A stretch of 5,175 nt of DNA from CAJXZP01 sp964195485 (GCA_964195485.1 CAXMPG010000042.1:1-5175); one strand, 5' to 3'; counted from the stretch's first letter, positions 1 to 5,067 are shown. Program-made: numbers and translations. The notes: generated by a model from the letters alone, not told the origin.

Positions 1-764
1 ATGGTATGCCAGCTAAAATGACAGAGCTTGAAGAGATTTCAATGGAGTTTGATGTCCCAATTATTGAAGATGCTGCTGAAGCAGCAGGTTCTACTTATTT
101 GGGAAAAAAATGTGGCTCATTTGGGCGAATGGGTGTGATGAGTTTTAATGGTAATAAAATTATTACCACTAGTGGTGGTGGTGCATTATTAAGTAATGAC
201 TGGCATAGTATTTCGCAAGCGCGTTTTTTAGCTACGCAGGCGAAGGATAATGCGCCTCATTACCAGCATTCACATATCGGTTACAATTACAGAATCTCGA
301 ATATTTGTGCGGCTATTGGAGTCGGTCAAATGAAGGTATTAGACAAACGTGTGGAACAAAGACGTGCCAATTATGATTACTATTTTGAACAATTGAATGA
401 TTTACCTGGAGTTACCTTCTTAAAAGAACCAGATGGACACTTTTCTAATCGTTGGTTAACTGCGATTACGGTTTGCCCCGAATTATCTAATGGTGTTACA
501 CGCGAGCGTATTCGTTTAACATTAGACGCAGATAATATTGAGTCAAGACCTTTATGGAAGCCTTTGCATATGCAGCCCGTGTTTAGGTATGCGGAGTATT
601 ATGGTAATCGTGTTGCGGAGGATTTGTTCCAACAAGGATTATGTTTACCGTCAGGGTCTAATTTAAGTCAAAGTGATTTAGAGCGTATCGTGAGTGCTGT
701 AAAAGGTGTTTTTGCTGGCGCTAATGCTAGCGGGAGTGAGGTTTCTATGAGTAAGATAGCTTAG
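1..764 (+). CDS. DegT/DnrJ/EryC1/StrS-family PLP-dependent sugar aminotransferase, 5'-truncated (EpsN/PglE-like)
   Basis: This is the C-terminal part of a fold-type I, pyridoxal-phosphate aminotransferase that moves an amino group onto a keto-sugar nucleotide. The frame is open to the left edge (the codon before the Met at position 6 is Gly), so the true start lies outside. Family members are about 370-400 residues, so roughly the first third is missing. Counting from the Met at position 6, the PLP-contacting Asp is D22 in IEDAAEA, and the Schiff-base Lys is K51 in SFNGNKIITTSGGG. GYNYRISN follows at 92-99, ESRPLWKPLHMQPVF at 179-193 and LCLPSGSNLS at 212-221. The SRPLWKP block resembles enzymes making 4-amino sugars such as UDP-bacillosamine precursors (EpsN, PglE); the exact substrate is inference. 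A Ser/Ala-rich tail of about 16 residues follows the usual end. It probably closes a polysaccharide-synthesis cluster; the next gene starts 33 bases on with no terminator between. Confidence 0.93.
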   Translation, partial: GMPAKMTELEEISMEFDVPIIEDAAEAAGSTYLGKKCGSFGRMGVMSFNGNKIITTSGGGALLSNDWHSISQARFLATQAKDNAPHYQHSHIGYNYRISNICAAIGVGQMKVLDKRVEQRRANYDYYFEQLNDLPGVTFLKEPDGHFSNRWLTAITVCPELSNGVTRERIRLTLDADNIESRPLWKPLHMQPVFRYAEYYGNRVAEDLFQQGLCLPSGSNLSQSDLERIVSAVKGVFAGANASGSEVSMSKIA

Positions 765-797
765 CAGTCGTAAAAAAGTTTTCCTTATAAGTAGGAT

Positions 798-1262
798 ATG
801 GAAGTTTTGCAATTACAAAAGTTGTTTACAATTAACGGAATTACCCTAGCTATAGCTGAAAGTTGTACTGGTGGGAATATTGCACATCAAATTACGCTGA
901 TTTCTGGTAGCTCAGAATATTTTATGGGTTCTATTATAGCCTATTCTAATTCAGTTAAGGAAAGTATTCTGGGTGTTAATTCGTTAGACATTGAAAAATA
1001 CGGAGCAGTTAGTGAAGCTGTCGCAATCCAAATGGCAGATGGAGTTAGAACGAGGTTAAAATCGGATTATGCTATTTCAACTACTGGTATTGCGGGCCCA
1101 AATGGAGGTTCAGATACCAAACCTGTGGGTACTGTATGGATAGGTATTAGTTCAGCTGATGCTTGTTCTGCAAAGAGATTCTTTTTCAATGGTTCTCGAG
1201 AAGAGGTAATACGTCAGACTACTAAAAAAGCAATTGAATTAATCTTGTCTCATCTAGATTAG
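798..1262 (+). CDS. pncC: Stand-alone CinA C-terminal domain protein; probable nicotinamide-nucleotide amidohydrolase (PncC type)
   Basis: The 154-residue product is a single CinA C-terminal domain. In E. coli and Shewanella, proteins of this type deamidate nicotinamide mononucleotide (NMN) to nicotinate mononucleotide, returning NMN from NAD use (for example by DNA ligase) to NAD synthesis in the cytosol. Visible motifs are ESCTGG at 21-26, with the Ser proposed as nucleophile, AYSNSVK at 48-54, GAVSE at 69-73, TTGIAGPNGG at 95-104, PVGTVWIG at 109-116 and Arg134 in NGSREEV. The length matches stand-alone PncC (about 160 residues), so the protein is complete for that class. It lacks the N-terminal MoaB/MogA-like domain of full-length CinA (about 410 residues), and only 33 bases separate it from the upstream gene, leaving no room for that domain. 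The ATG at 798 is the first in frame; AGGA lies only one base before it, too close for a normal Shine-Dalgarno. It may be co-transcribed with the aminotransferase gene. The activity is inferred from family. Confidence 0.92.
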   Translation: MEVLQLQKLFTINGITLAIAESCTGGNIAHQITLISGSSEYFMGSIIAYSNSVKESILGVNSLDIEKYGAVSEAVAIQMADGVRTRLKSDYAISTTGIAGPNGGSDTKPVGTVWIGISSADACSAKRFFFNGSREEVIRQTTKKAIELILSHLD

Positions 1263-1279
1263 TGAAGAGGTATACTTGA

Positions 1280-1298
1280 CATACTCATTAATAGTATG
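1280..1298 (+). other. Small A/T-rich hairpin after the CinA-domain gene
   Basis: CATACT (1280-1285) and AGTATG (1293-1298) form a perfect 6-base-pair stem with a 7-base loop, 17 bases after the preceding stop codon. No T-run follows, so it is at best a weak 3'-end structure. The same half-sites, ATACTCA and ATAGTAT, recur at 1372-1393 around the rpmB promoter, so it may be a DNA site rather than an RNA structure. Confidence 0.3.
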
Positions 1299-1366
1299 AT
1301 AATAGCAGCAATTAGGAGTCAGAATTCAATTGATATGAAATTGATAAAAAATAAAATAAAAAGGAG

Positions 1367-1398
1367 TTGAAATACTCAATAAAATAATAGTATATTTG
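1367..1398 (+). promoter_or_regulatory. Bacteroidota-type promoter of the rpmB-rpmG-DUF4295 operon
   Basis: A -33 TTG at 1367-1369 and a -7 box TATATTTG at 1391-1398 are separated by 21 bases. This matches the Bacteroidota primary-sigma consensus (TTG, about 17-23 bases, TAnnTTTG) at every fixed position. Transcription should start near 1403-1406, giving a leader of about 35 bases before rpmB. An inverted repeat, ATACT (1372-1376) and AGTAT (1389-1393), lies in the spacer and runs into the -7 box. Confidence 0.78.
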
Positions 1399-1401
1399 CA
1401 G

Positions 1402-1417
1402 CCCCTTATTAAAGGGG
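1402..1417 (+). promoter_or_regulatory. Hairpin at the 5' end of the rpmB leader
   Basis: CCCCTT (1402-1407) pairs perfectly with AAGGGG (1412-1417) across a four-base loop, and a G-U pair (1401 with 1418) can extend it. It would sit at or within a few bases of the predicted transcription start and end 22 bases before the rpmB ATG. It could protect the 5' end of the mRNA or be a small ribosomal-protein leader for feedback control. There is no sequence evidence to choose between these. Confidence 0.45.
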
Positions 1418-1439
1418 TGAATTATAACAAGAGGAAACG

Positions 1440-1679
1440 ATGGCTAATATTTGTCAAATAACAGGAAAGAAAAGAATGACTGGAAACAATGTTTCCCATT
1501 CAAAAGCACATACAAAAAGAGTTTTTAAACCAAACCTTCAACTGAAGAAGTTCTTTATCCCAGAAGAAGATAAATGGGTGACTTTAAAGGTCTCTACTTC
1601 TGCTATTCGTACCATCAATAAGAAAGGTATTACAGCTTGTTTGAAAGAAGCAACAAAAAAAGGTTTTTATAAAGCTTAA
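1440..1679 (+). CDS. rpmB: 50S ribosomal protein bL28
   Basis: The 79-residue product is large-subunit protein bL28, which binds 23S rRNA near the E-site side of the 50S particle. Recognisable features are the N-terminal CQITGKK (residues 5-11), GNNVSHSKAHTKR (15-27), the conserved FKPNLQ block, EEDKWVTLKVS (42-52) and AIRTINKKGI (55-64). The length is normal for the family and the protein is strongly basic. GAGG at 1431-1434 sits five bases before the ATG, a modest ribosome-binding site. It is the first gene of the operon. The stop codon is 15 bases before rpmG, consistent with a shared transcript and balanced production of the three ribosomal proteins. Confidence 0.98.
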   Translation: MANICQITGKKRMTGNNVSHSKAHTKRVFKPNLQLKKFFIPEEDKWVTLKVSTSAIRTINKKGITACLKEATKKGFYKA

Positions 1680-1680
1680 T

Positions 1681-1686
1681 AAGGAG
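1681..1686 (+). promoter_or_regulatory. Strong Shine-Dalgarno sequence of rpmG
   Basis: AAGGAG lies two bases after the rpmB stop codon and eight bases before the rpmG ATG, an ideal arrangement for pairing with the 16S rRNA 3' end. It stands out because Bacteroidota genes mostly lack Shine-Dalgarno sequences, and the other starts in this window have only weak ones or none. Confidence 0.8.
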
Positions 1687-1694
1687 ATTTTATC

Positions 1695-1880
1695 ATGGCT
1701 AAGAAAAGAGGAAATAGAATCCAAGTGATTCTTGAATGTACTGAGCATAAAACTACTGGTCTTCCAGGAACTTCTCGTTATATTTCAACAAAAAATAGAA
1801 AGAACACTCCTGACAGATTGGAATTAAAGAAATTTAATCCAATCATGAAGAAGATGACTGTTCATAAAGAGATTAAATAA
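1695..1880 (+). CDS. rpmG: 50S ribosomal protein bL33, zinc-free (C-minus) form
   Basis: The 61-residue product is bL33, a small basic large-subunit protein near the E site. It starts MAKKRGNRIQVILECTEH and contains the family core SRYISTKNRKN (residues 27-37), DRLELKKFNP (40-49) and a C-terminal VHKEIK. Zinc-binding bL33 has two CxxC pairs. Here the first is reduced to Cys-Thr-Glu-His and the second is Asn-Pro-Ile-Met, so this is the C-minus form that needs no zinc. Losing the cysteines makes it insensitive to zinc limitation and argues against zinc-dependent (Zur) control. The start is fixed by the strong AAGGAG eight bases upstream. It lies 15 bases from each neighbouring gene. Confidence 0.97.
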   Translation: MAKKRGNRIQVILECTEHKTTGLPGTSRYISTKNRKNTPDRLELKKFNPIMKKMTVHKEIK

Positions 1881-1895
1881 GCTAAAACTTAAGAT

Positions 1896-2048
1896 ATGGC
1901 TAAGAAAACAGTTGCAACGTTAGGTAAAGGTGGTGCTAAGAGTATTACTAAAGTTATTAAAACAGTAAGGTCTGCTAAAACAGGTGCTTATATGTTTGAA
2001 GAAAGATTAGTTCCTACTGATAAAGTAAACGAATTTATTTCTAAATAA
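1896..2048 (+). CDS. DUF4295 family protein, Bacteroidota-specific ribosomal protein bL38
   Basis: This 50-residue, very basic protein begins MAKKTVATLGKGG and ends DKVNEFISK. The middle holds KVIKTVRSAKTGAYMFEERLVP (split here as KVIKTVRSAK then TGAYMFEERLVP). It matches the DUF4295 family, which occurs in Bacteroidota and sits directly after rpmG. From memory, the cryo-EM structure of the Flavobacterium johnsoniae ribosome showed this family to be a genuine 50S component, named bL38; that assignment is recalled and not checked here. The ATG is 15 bases after the rpmG stop, preceded by only a weak AAGA, so translation probably depends on coupling or on Bacteroidota-type initiation. It is the last gene before a strong terminator, so it should be made with bL28 and bL33. 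At 50 codons it falls below many gene-finder cut-offs. Confidence 0.94.
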   Translation: MAKKTVATLGKGGAKSITKVIKTVRSAKTGAYMFEERLVPTDKVNEFISK

Positions 2049-2071
2049 TATTTTTCCGTTTATCGGAATAT

Positions 2072-2105
2072 AAAGCTCTCTTGTTCATTCAAGGGAGCTT
2101 TTTTT
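2072..2105 (+). terminator. Intrinsic terminator of the rpmB-rpmG-DUF4295 operon
   Basis: Bases 2072-2083 pair with 2090-2101 in a 12-base-pair stem with one G-U wobble (2079 with 2094) and a six-base loop (2084-2089), ending in a run of seven T (2099-2105). This is a textbook Rho-independent terminator, 23 bases after the DUF4295 stop. A smaller hairpin, TTCCG (2054-2058) with CGGAA (2064-2068), precedes it and may add to 3'-end stability. Confidence 0.92.
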
Positions 2106-2401
2106 ATTTCACAACTTTTTTTTATTAAGTTCTTCTGTAGGACTGTAGATCTTAGTTTGGATATAAATTAATTTTCGATTCTTATGTTTCTTTTGTTGAT
2201 GGTAGTTAGCTTGTTAAAGCTTTGTTAGCGTTTAGAGACTTGTTTGCCGAATATTATCATGGTTTTATATGTCTGGTTAATTAATGAAACGTAATGGTTA
2301 ATGAATTTTCTTTCATCTCATTGCATTCTATGTCCTACTTTGTTTTCTTTGCAGTGTTATTATTTCTCACCAAAATAATTGGTTCAATAAAATTTTAGGG
2401 A
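2106..2401 (+). other. Gene-free A/T-rich gap before ftsY
   Basis: I find no coding frame, tRNA or conserved RNA in this stretch of about 300 bases. The + strand is T-rich. It holds an 8-base tandem-like repeat (CTGTAG at 2135 and 2143), two copies of TGGTTAAT (2274-2281 and 2295-2302, exactly 21 bases apart) and a possible promoter at 2321-2351. The longest ATG-started frames here are only about a dozen codons long. Confidence 0.6.
2321..2351 (+). promoter_or_regulatory. Possible ftsY promoter
   Basis: TTG at 2321-2323 and TTTCTTTG at 2344-2351 are 20 bases apart. The -7 box matches TAnnTTTG at all fixed positions except the second (T instead of A). Transcription would start near 2356-2358, leaving a leader of about 45 bases. 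A promoter is expected here because a strong terminator closes the upstream operon, but the sequence is T-rich and such matches arise easily. A second one-mismatch box (AAGCTTTG, 2217-2224) also exists. Confidence 0.4.
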
Positions 2402-3355
2402 ATGGCTTGGTTAAATATTTTTTCAAAAGATAAGAAAGAGAAACTGGATAAGGGTTTGGAAAAATCTAAAGATGGTTTTCTTTCAAAAATGTCGCGTGCT
2501 GTTGCTGGTAAGGATTCGGTAGATGATGAAGTTCTTGATGAGCTAGAAGAGGTTTTAGTAACTTCTGATGTTGGGGTAGACACCACATTAAAGGTGATTA
2601 CTAGAATTGAGGCTCGCGTGGCAAAGGATAAATATCTTGGGACCTCCGAATTAAATAATATTTTAAGAGAAGAGATAGCTAGCTTATTAGATGAAAGTGA
2701 AAGTGGTAACGCTACTGATTTTGATATTCCGAAAATGTCGGTTCCTTATGTAATTATGGTGGTGGGTGTAAATGGAGTAGGAAAAACTACGACTATTGGA
2801 AAGCTTGCTAACCAATATAAGAAAAAAGGGTTAAACGTAATGATTGGTGCGGCAGATACCTTTAGGGCTGCAGCAGTAGATCAAATTAAAATTTGGGGTG
2901 AACGTACTGGAGTGCCGGTTGTTTCGCAAGGTATGGGTGCTGATCCGGCTTCGGTAGCTTTTGACACCTTATCTTCTGGGGTTGCGAATAATGTTGATGT
3001 TGTTATAATTGATACAGCTGGAAGACTTCATAATAAGATTAACTTGATGAATGAGCTTTCTAAAATCAAGAATGTAATGAAAAAGGTTATCCCTGATGCA
3101 CCACATGATGTTATGTTGGTTATTGATGGGAGTACTGGGCAAAATGCATTTGAACAAGCAAAAGAATTTACAAAAGCTACAGAAGTATCTTCATTAGCTG
3201 TTACTAAGCTTGATGGTACTGCCAAAGGTGGTGTGGTGATTGGAGTTTCAGACCAGTTTAAGATTCCAGTAAAATTTATTGGAGTGGGCGAGGGAATAGA
3301 TGATTTACAAGTTTTTAATAAAAAAGAATTTGTAGACTCTTTGTTTGGAGAATAG
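2402..3355 (+). CDS. ftsY: Signal recognition particle receptor FtsY
   Basis: The 317-residue product is the SRP receptor GTPase. It binds the Ffh-RNA-ribosome complex at the inner membrane and hands nascent membrane proteins to SecYEG. The order is a short basic, amphipathic N-terminus beginning MAWLNIFSKDKKEK, a helical N domain (about residues 20-100, including DDEVLDELEEVL and SDVGVDTT), then the NG GTPase domain. GTPase motifs are G1 GVNGVGKTTT (122-131), G2 DTFRAAA (152-158), G3 DTAGR (204-208), G4 TKLDG (268-272) and G5 GVGEG (294-298), all intact. It lacks the long acidic A domain of E. coli FtsY, so membrane contact must rely on the short N-terminal helix, as in other short FtsY proteins. 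The ATG gives the expected N-terminus; AGGG two bases upstream is too close to be a normal Shine-Dalgarno. It is probably transcribed alone or read through towards rimO. Confidence 0.98.
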   Translation: MAWLNIFSKDKKEKLDKGLEKSKDGFLSKMSRAVAGKDSVDDEVLDELEEVLVTSDVGVDTTLKVITRIEARVAKDKYLGTSELNNILREEIASLLDESESGNATDFDIPKMSVPYVIMVVGVNGVGKTTTIGKLANQYKKKGLNVMIGAADTFRAAAVDQIKIWGERTGVPVVSQGMGADPASVAFDTLSSGVANNVDVVIIDTAGRLHNKINLMNELSKIKNVMKKVIPDAPHDVMLVIDGSTGQNAFEQAKEFTKATEVSSLAVTKLDGTAKGGVVIGVSDQFKIPVKFIGVGEGIDDLQVFNKKEFVDSLFGE

Positions 3356-3369
3356 TCCGAACCCTTTTG

Positions 3370-3392
3370 TGAGAGTTCAAGTTGGGCTCTCA
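3370..3392 (+). terminator. Hairpin after ftsY, possible terminator without a T-run
   Basis: Bases 3370-3379 pair with 3383-3392 in a 10-base-pair stem with two G-U pairs and a three-base loop, starting 14 bases after the ftsY stop. The outer six pairs (TGAGAG with CTCTCA) are perfect. No T-run follows on the + strand, so it is not a standard intrinsic terminator. It may mark or protect the 3' end of the mRNA. Confidence 0.4.
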
Positions 3393-3476
3393 GCGAATTC
3401 ATTATCATAGTTAATGTTCGTTGTTTTTAATAATATACTTTATACTTAATCTTATTGTTCTTCAATCCTTACGATG

Positions 3477-3506
3477 TTTGTGGTTTAAGTATATATGGTA
3501 AATTTG
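3477..3506 (+). promoter_or_regulatory. Bacteroidota-type promoter of rimO
   Basis: TTTG at 3477-3480 and TAAATTTG at 3499-3506 are 18 bases apart, matching the consensus at all fixed positions. Transcription should begin near 3511-3514, giving a leader of about 95 bases before the rimO ATG, longer than that of the rpmB operon. Both promoters continue as TTTGCAG. Confidence 0.75.
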
Positions 3507-3523
3507 CAGGCTAATATTTATAG

Positions 3524-3573
3524 TTCCCCAAGAAGAAAGGGGGAAGGGGTTTTGAGGCTTGTTTTTAAGCTTT
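3524..3573 (+). promoter_or_regulatory. Structured leader of rimO
   Basis: TTCCCC (3524-3529) pairs with GGGGAA (3540-3545) around a purine-rich loop. The same C4 could instead pair with a second G4 at 3546-3549, so two alternative stems are possible. A second small hairpin, GCTT (3557-3560) with AAGC (3567-3570), follows and can be lengthened by weaker pairs. Bases 3530-3549 are an unbroken 20-base purine tract. From about 3571 to the ATG the leader is pyrimidine-rich and unstructured. A regulatory role is possible but unproven. Confidence 0.38.
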
Positions 3574-3606
3574 CAATTTTCGACCTTCCAATTTCTCACT
3601 ATTTCC

Positions 3607-4926
3607 ATGAAGACAGGTAAAAAAAGAATTTCGTCAATAAATGTGGTGACCCTAGGGTGTGCCAAGAATATTTTTGATTCAGAAGTATTAATGGGGCAGC
3701 TTAAGGCTTCTAAAATTGCAGTCCAGCATGAAATGGAAGCGTATGGAGCAGATACCGTTGTGATTAACACATGCGGTTTTATTGGTGATGCTAAGAAAGA
3801 GTCTATTGATACGATTTTAGACTGGGTTGATGCCAAGAAAAATGGCGATGTAGAAAAGGTTTTTGTTATGGGTTGTTTATCGGAGAGATACCGGGATGAT
3901 TTGGTAAAAGAAATTCCTGAGGTAGATGCTTGGTTTGGAACAAGAGAATTACCTCGTTTATTGAAAACCTTAAAAGCAGATTATAAAAAGGAGCTTATTG
4001 GAGAGCGTCTTTTAACGACTCCTATCCATTATGCTTATTTGAAAATCTCGGAGGGTTGCGATCGTGTTTGTTCTTTTTGTGCTATTCCAATAATGAGAGG
4101 TTTAAATGTATCTACTCCAATTGCTGATTTAGTAGTTCAGGCATCTAAATTGGCAGCTCAAGGCACAAAAGAATTATTGCTAATTGCCCAAGATTTAACC
4201 TATTACGGGATTGATCTAAACAATAAACGTCAATTGGCCGATTTACTTCGCGCTTTGAGTGATGTGGAAGGGATAGAATGGATTCGCTTGCATTATGCAT
4301 ACCCATCTGCTTTTCCAATCGAAGTTTTGGAAGTAATGAAAGAACGTTCCAATATTTGTAATTATTTAGACATGCCTTTGCAACATATCAGTGCAAAAAT
4401 GTTGAAGAGTATGAAAAGAATGATTACGAAACAAAAAACGGTAGCTATCGTTAATGAAATTCGTGAAAAAGTTCCTGGTATTGCAATGCGGACTACTTTA
4501 ATAGCTGGCTTTCCAGGTGAGACGGAAGAGGACTTTCAAGAAATGTATGATTGGGTTAAAGAAACTCGTTTTGACAGACTTGGAATTTTTGCATATTCTC
4601 ATGAAGAAAATACTACGGCTCATGTATTAGAAGATGATGTTCCTGAAGAGGTGAAACAAGAAAGAGTGAATGCCATTATGGAGTTACAAAGTGGTATTTC
4701 TCATGAAATAAATATGGGTAAAATTGGCCAAACGTTTAAAGTTTTGGTGGACAGAATTGAGTCTGGTTTTTATGTAGGTAGAACAGAATTCGATTCTCCG
4801 GAAGTGGACAATGAGGTTTGGATAACTATGGATGAGGAAAATTATGTAAGTGTAGGTAGCTTCGTTGATGTTGTGGTTACTGATGCAGAGCCATACGATT
4901 TATTCGGCATCCTCGATACACCATAA
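3607..4926 (+). CDS. rimO: Ribosomal protein uS12 methylthiotransferase RimO
   Basis: The 439-residue product is a radical-SAM methylthiotransferase that adds a methylthio group to the beta-carbon of a conserved Asp of ribosomal protein uS12. Domains in order are the N-terminal methylthiotransferase domain, with Cys18, Cys56 and Cys90 for one 4Fe-4S cluster (TLGCAKN, NTCGF, MGCLSER); the radical-SAM barrel with CDRVCSFC at 151-158 (Cys151, 155, 158) for the second; and a C-terminal TRAM domain from about 373 that ends in YDLFG, a RimO-like ending. All six cysteines are present. RimO is favoured over its tRNA-modifying relative MiaB by the AIPIMRG segment after the cysteine motif and by the ending. 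The start is ATG 3607; an in-frame TTG at 3559 would add 16 Phe/Ser-rich residues unlike the family and would lie in the leader. The length is close to E. coli RimO (441). No Shine-Dalgarno is visible. Confidence 0.97.
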   Translation: MKTGKKRISSINVVTLGCAKNIFDSEVLMGQLKASKIAVQHEMEAYGADTVVINTCGFIGDAKKESIDTILDWVDAKKNGDVEKVFVMGCLSERYRDDLVKEIPEVDAWFGTRELPRLLKTLKADYKKELIGERLLTTPIHYAYLKISEGCDRVCSFCAIPIMRGLNVSTPIADLVVQASKLAAQGTKELLLIAQDLTYYGIDLNNKRQLADLLRALSDVEGIEWIRLHYAYPSAFPIEVLEVMKERSNICNYLDMPLQHISAKMLKSMKRMITKQKTVAIVNEIREKVPGIAMRTTLIAGFPGETEEDFQEMYDWVKETRFDRLGIFAYSHEENTTAHVLEDDVPEEVKQERVNAIMELQSGISHEINMGKIGQTFKVLVDRIESGFYVGRTEFDSPEVDNEVWITMDEENYVSVGSFVDVVVTDAEPYDLFGILDTP

Positions 4927-4937
4927 CTCTGTTATGG
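4921..4937 (+). other. Hairpin overlapping the rimO stop codon
   Basis: CCATAAC (4921-4927) and GTTATGG (4931-4937) form a perfect 7-base-pair stem with a three-base loop. The TAA stop (4924-4926) lies inside the left arm. No T-run follows directly; the nearest T-rich stretch begins about 30 bases downstream. It is a possible mRNA 3'-end structure rather than a canonical terminator. Confidence 0.45.
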
Positions 4938-4976
4938 CACTCGGATTGACAAATAAATCACTCTAATTTTAGTTTT
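4935..4976 (+). repeat. Diverged direct repeat, copy 1
   Basis: This 42-base segment matches 5022-5063 at 35 of 42 positions with no gaps; six of the seven differences are transitions. The conserved core reads GACAAATAAAT, then TCTAATTTTAG. The copies are 87 bases apart. It sits just after rimO in non-coding DNA. The origin is unknown: an old local duplication, a dispersed intergenic repeat or a decayed gene fragment are all possible. Confidence 0.75.
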
Positions 4977-5021
4977 GTTTAAATGGATAAATAGATTATG
5001 TTCTTGTATGAGCCTTTGTAT

Positions 5022-5063
5022 TGGTGTTCGGATGGACAAATAAATTATTCTAATTTTAGCTTT
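5022..5063 (+). repeat. Diverged direct repeat, copy 2
   Basis: This is the second copy of the 42-base repeat that begins at 4935. It ends four bases before the inferred start of the GIY-YIG gene. Its left part also shares two 8-base blocks, TTGGTGTT and ACAAATAA, in the same order with the GIY-YIG coding sequence at 5132-5147. Confidence 0.75.
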
Positions 5064-5067
5064 TTGC

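Noticed and set aside
1276..1303. TTGACA (1276-1281) and GATAAT (1298-1303), 16 bases apart, resembling an E. coli sigma-70 promoter
   Set aside because: The organism appears to be in the Bacteroidota, whose primary sigma factor uses a different consensus, and a fully matching Bacteroidota promoter lies closer to rpmB at 1367-1398.
1335..1370. Small ORF of 11 codons (MKLIKNKIKRS) upstream of rpmB, as a possible leader peptide
   Set aside because: It lies upstream of the predicted transcription start, has no well-spaced ribosome-binding site, and its Lys/Ile content is what A-rich DNA gives by chance.
2395..2586. Reverse-strand open frame rich in Ser and Thr opposite the start of ftsY
   Set aside because: Its composition is explained by the Lys/Asp/Glu-rich FtsY N domain read backwards; no start signal or family resemblance is visible.
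3028..3408. 126-codon reverse-strand open frame over the end of ftsY
   Set aside because: It lies opposite the conserved FtsY GTPase coding sequence and its translation (rich in Ser, Thr, Pro and Ile without motifs) looks like a shadow frame.
3559..3606. In-frame extension of RimO from TTG 3559
   Set aside because: The 16 added Phe/Ser-rich residues do not belong to the family. ATG 3607 gives the normal RimO length, and the extension falls in the structured leader.
4935..5063. The direct repeats as a CRISPR array
   Set aside because: There are only two copies with 15% divergence and no third unit, no cas gene is visible, and the A/T-rich repeats lack a CRISPR-like palindrome.
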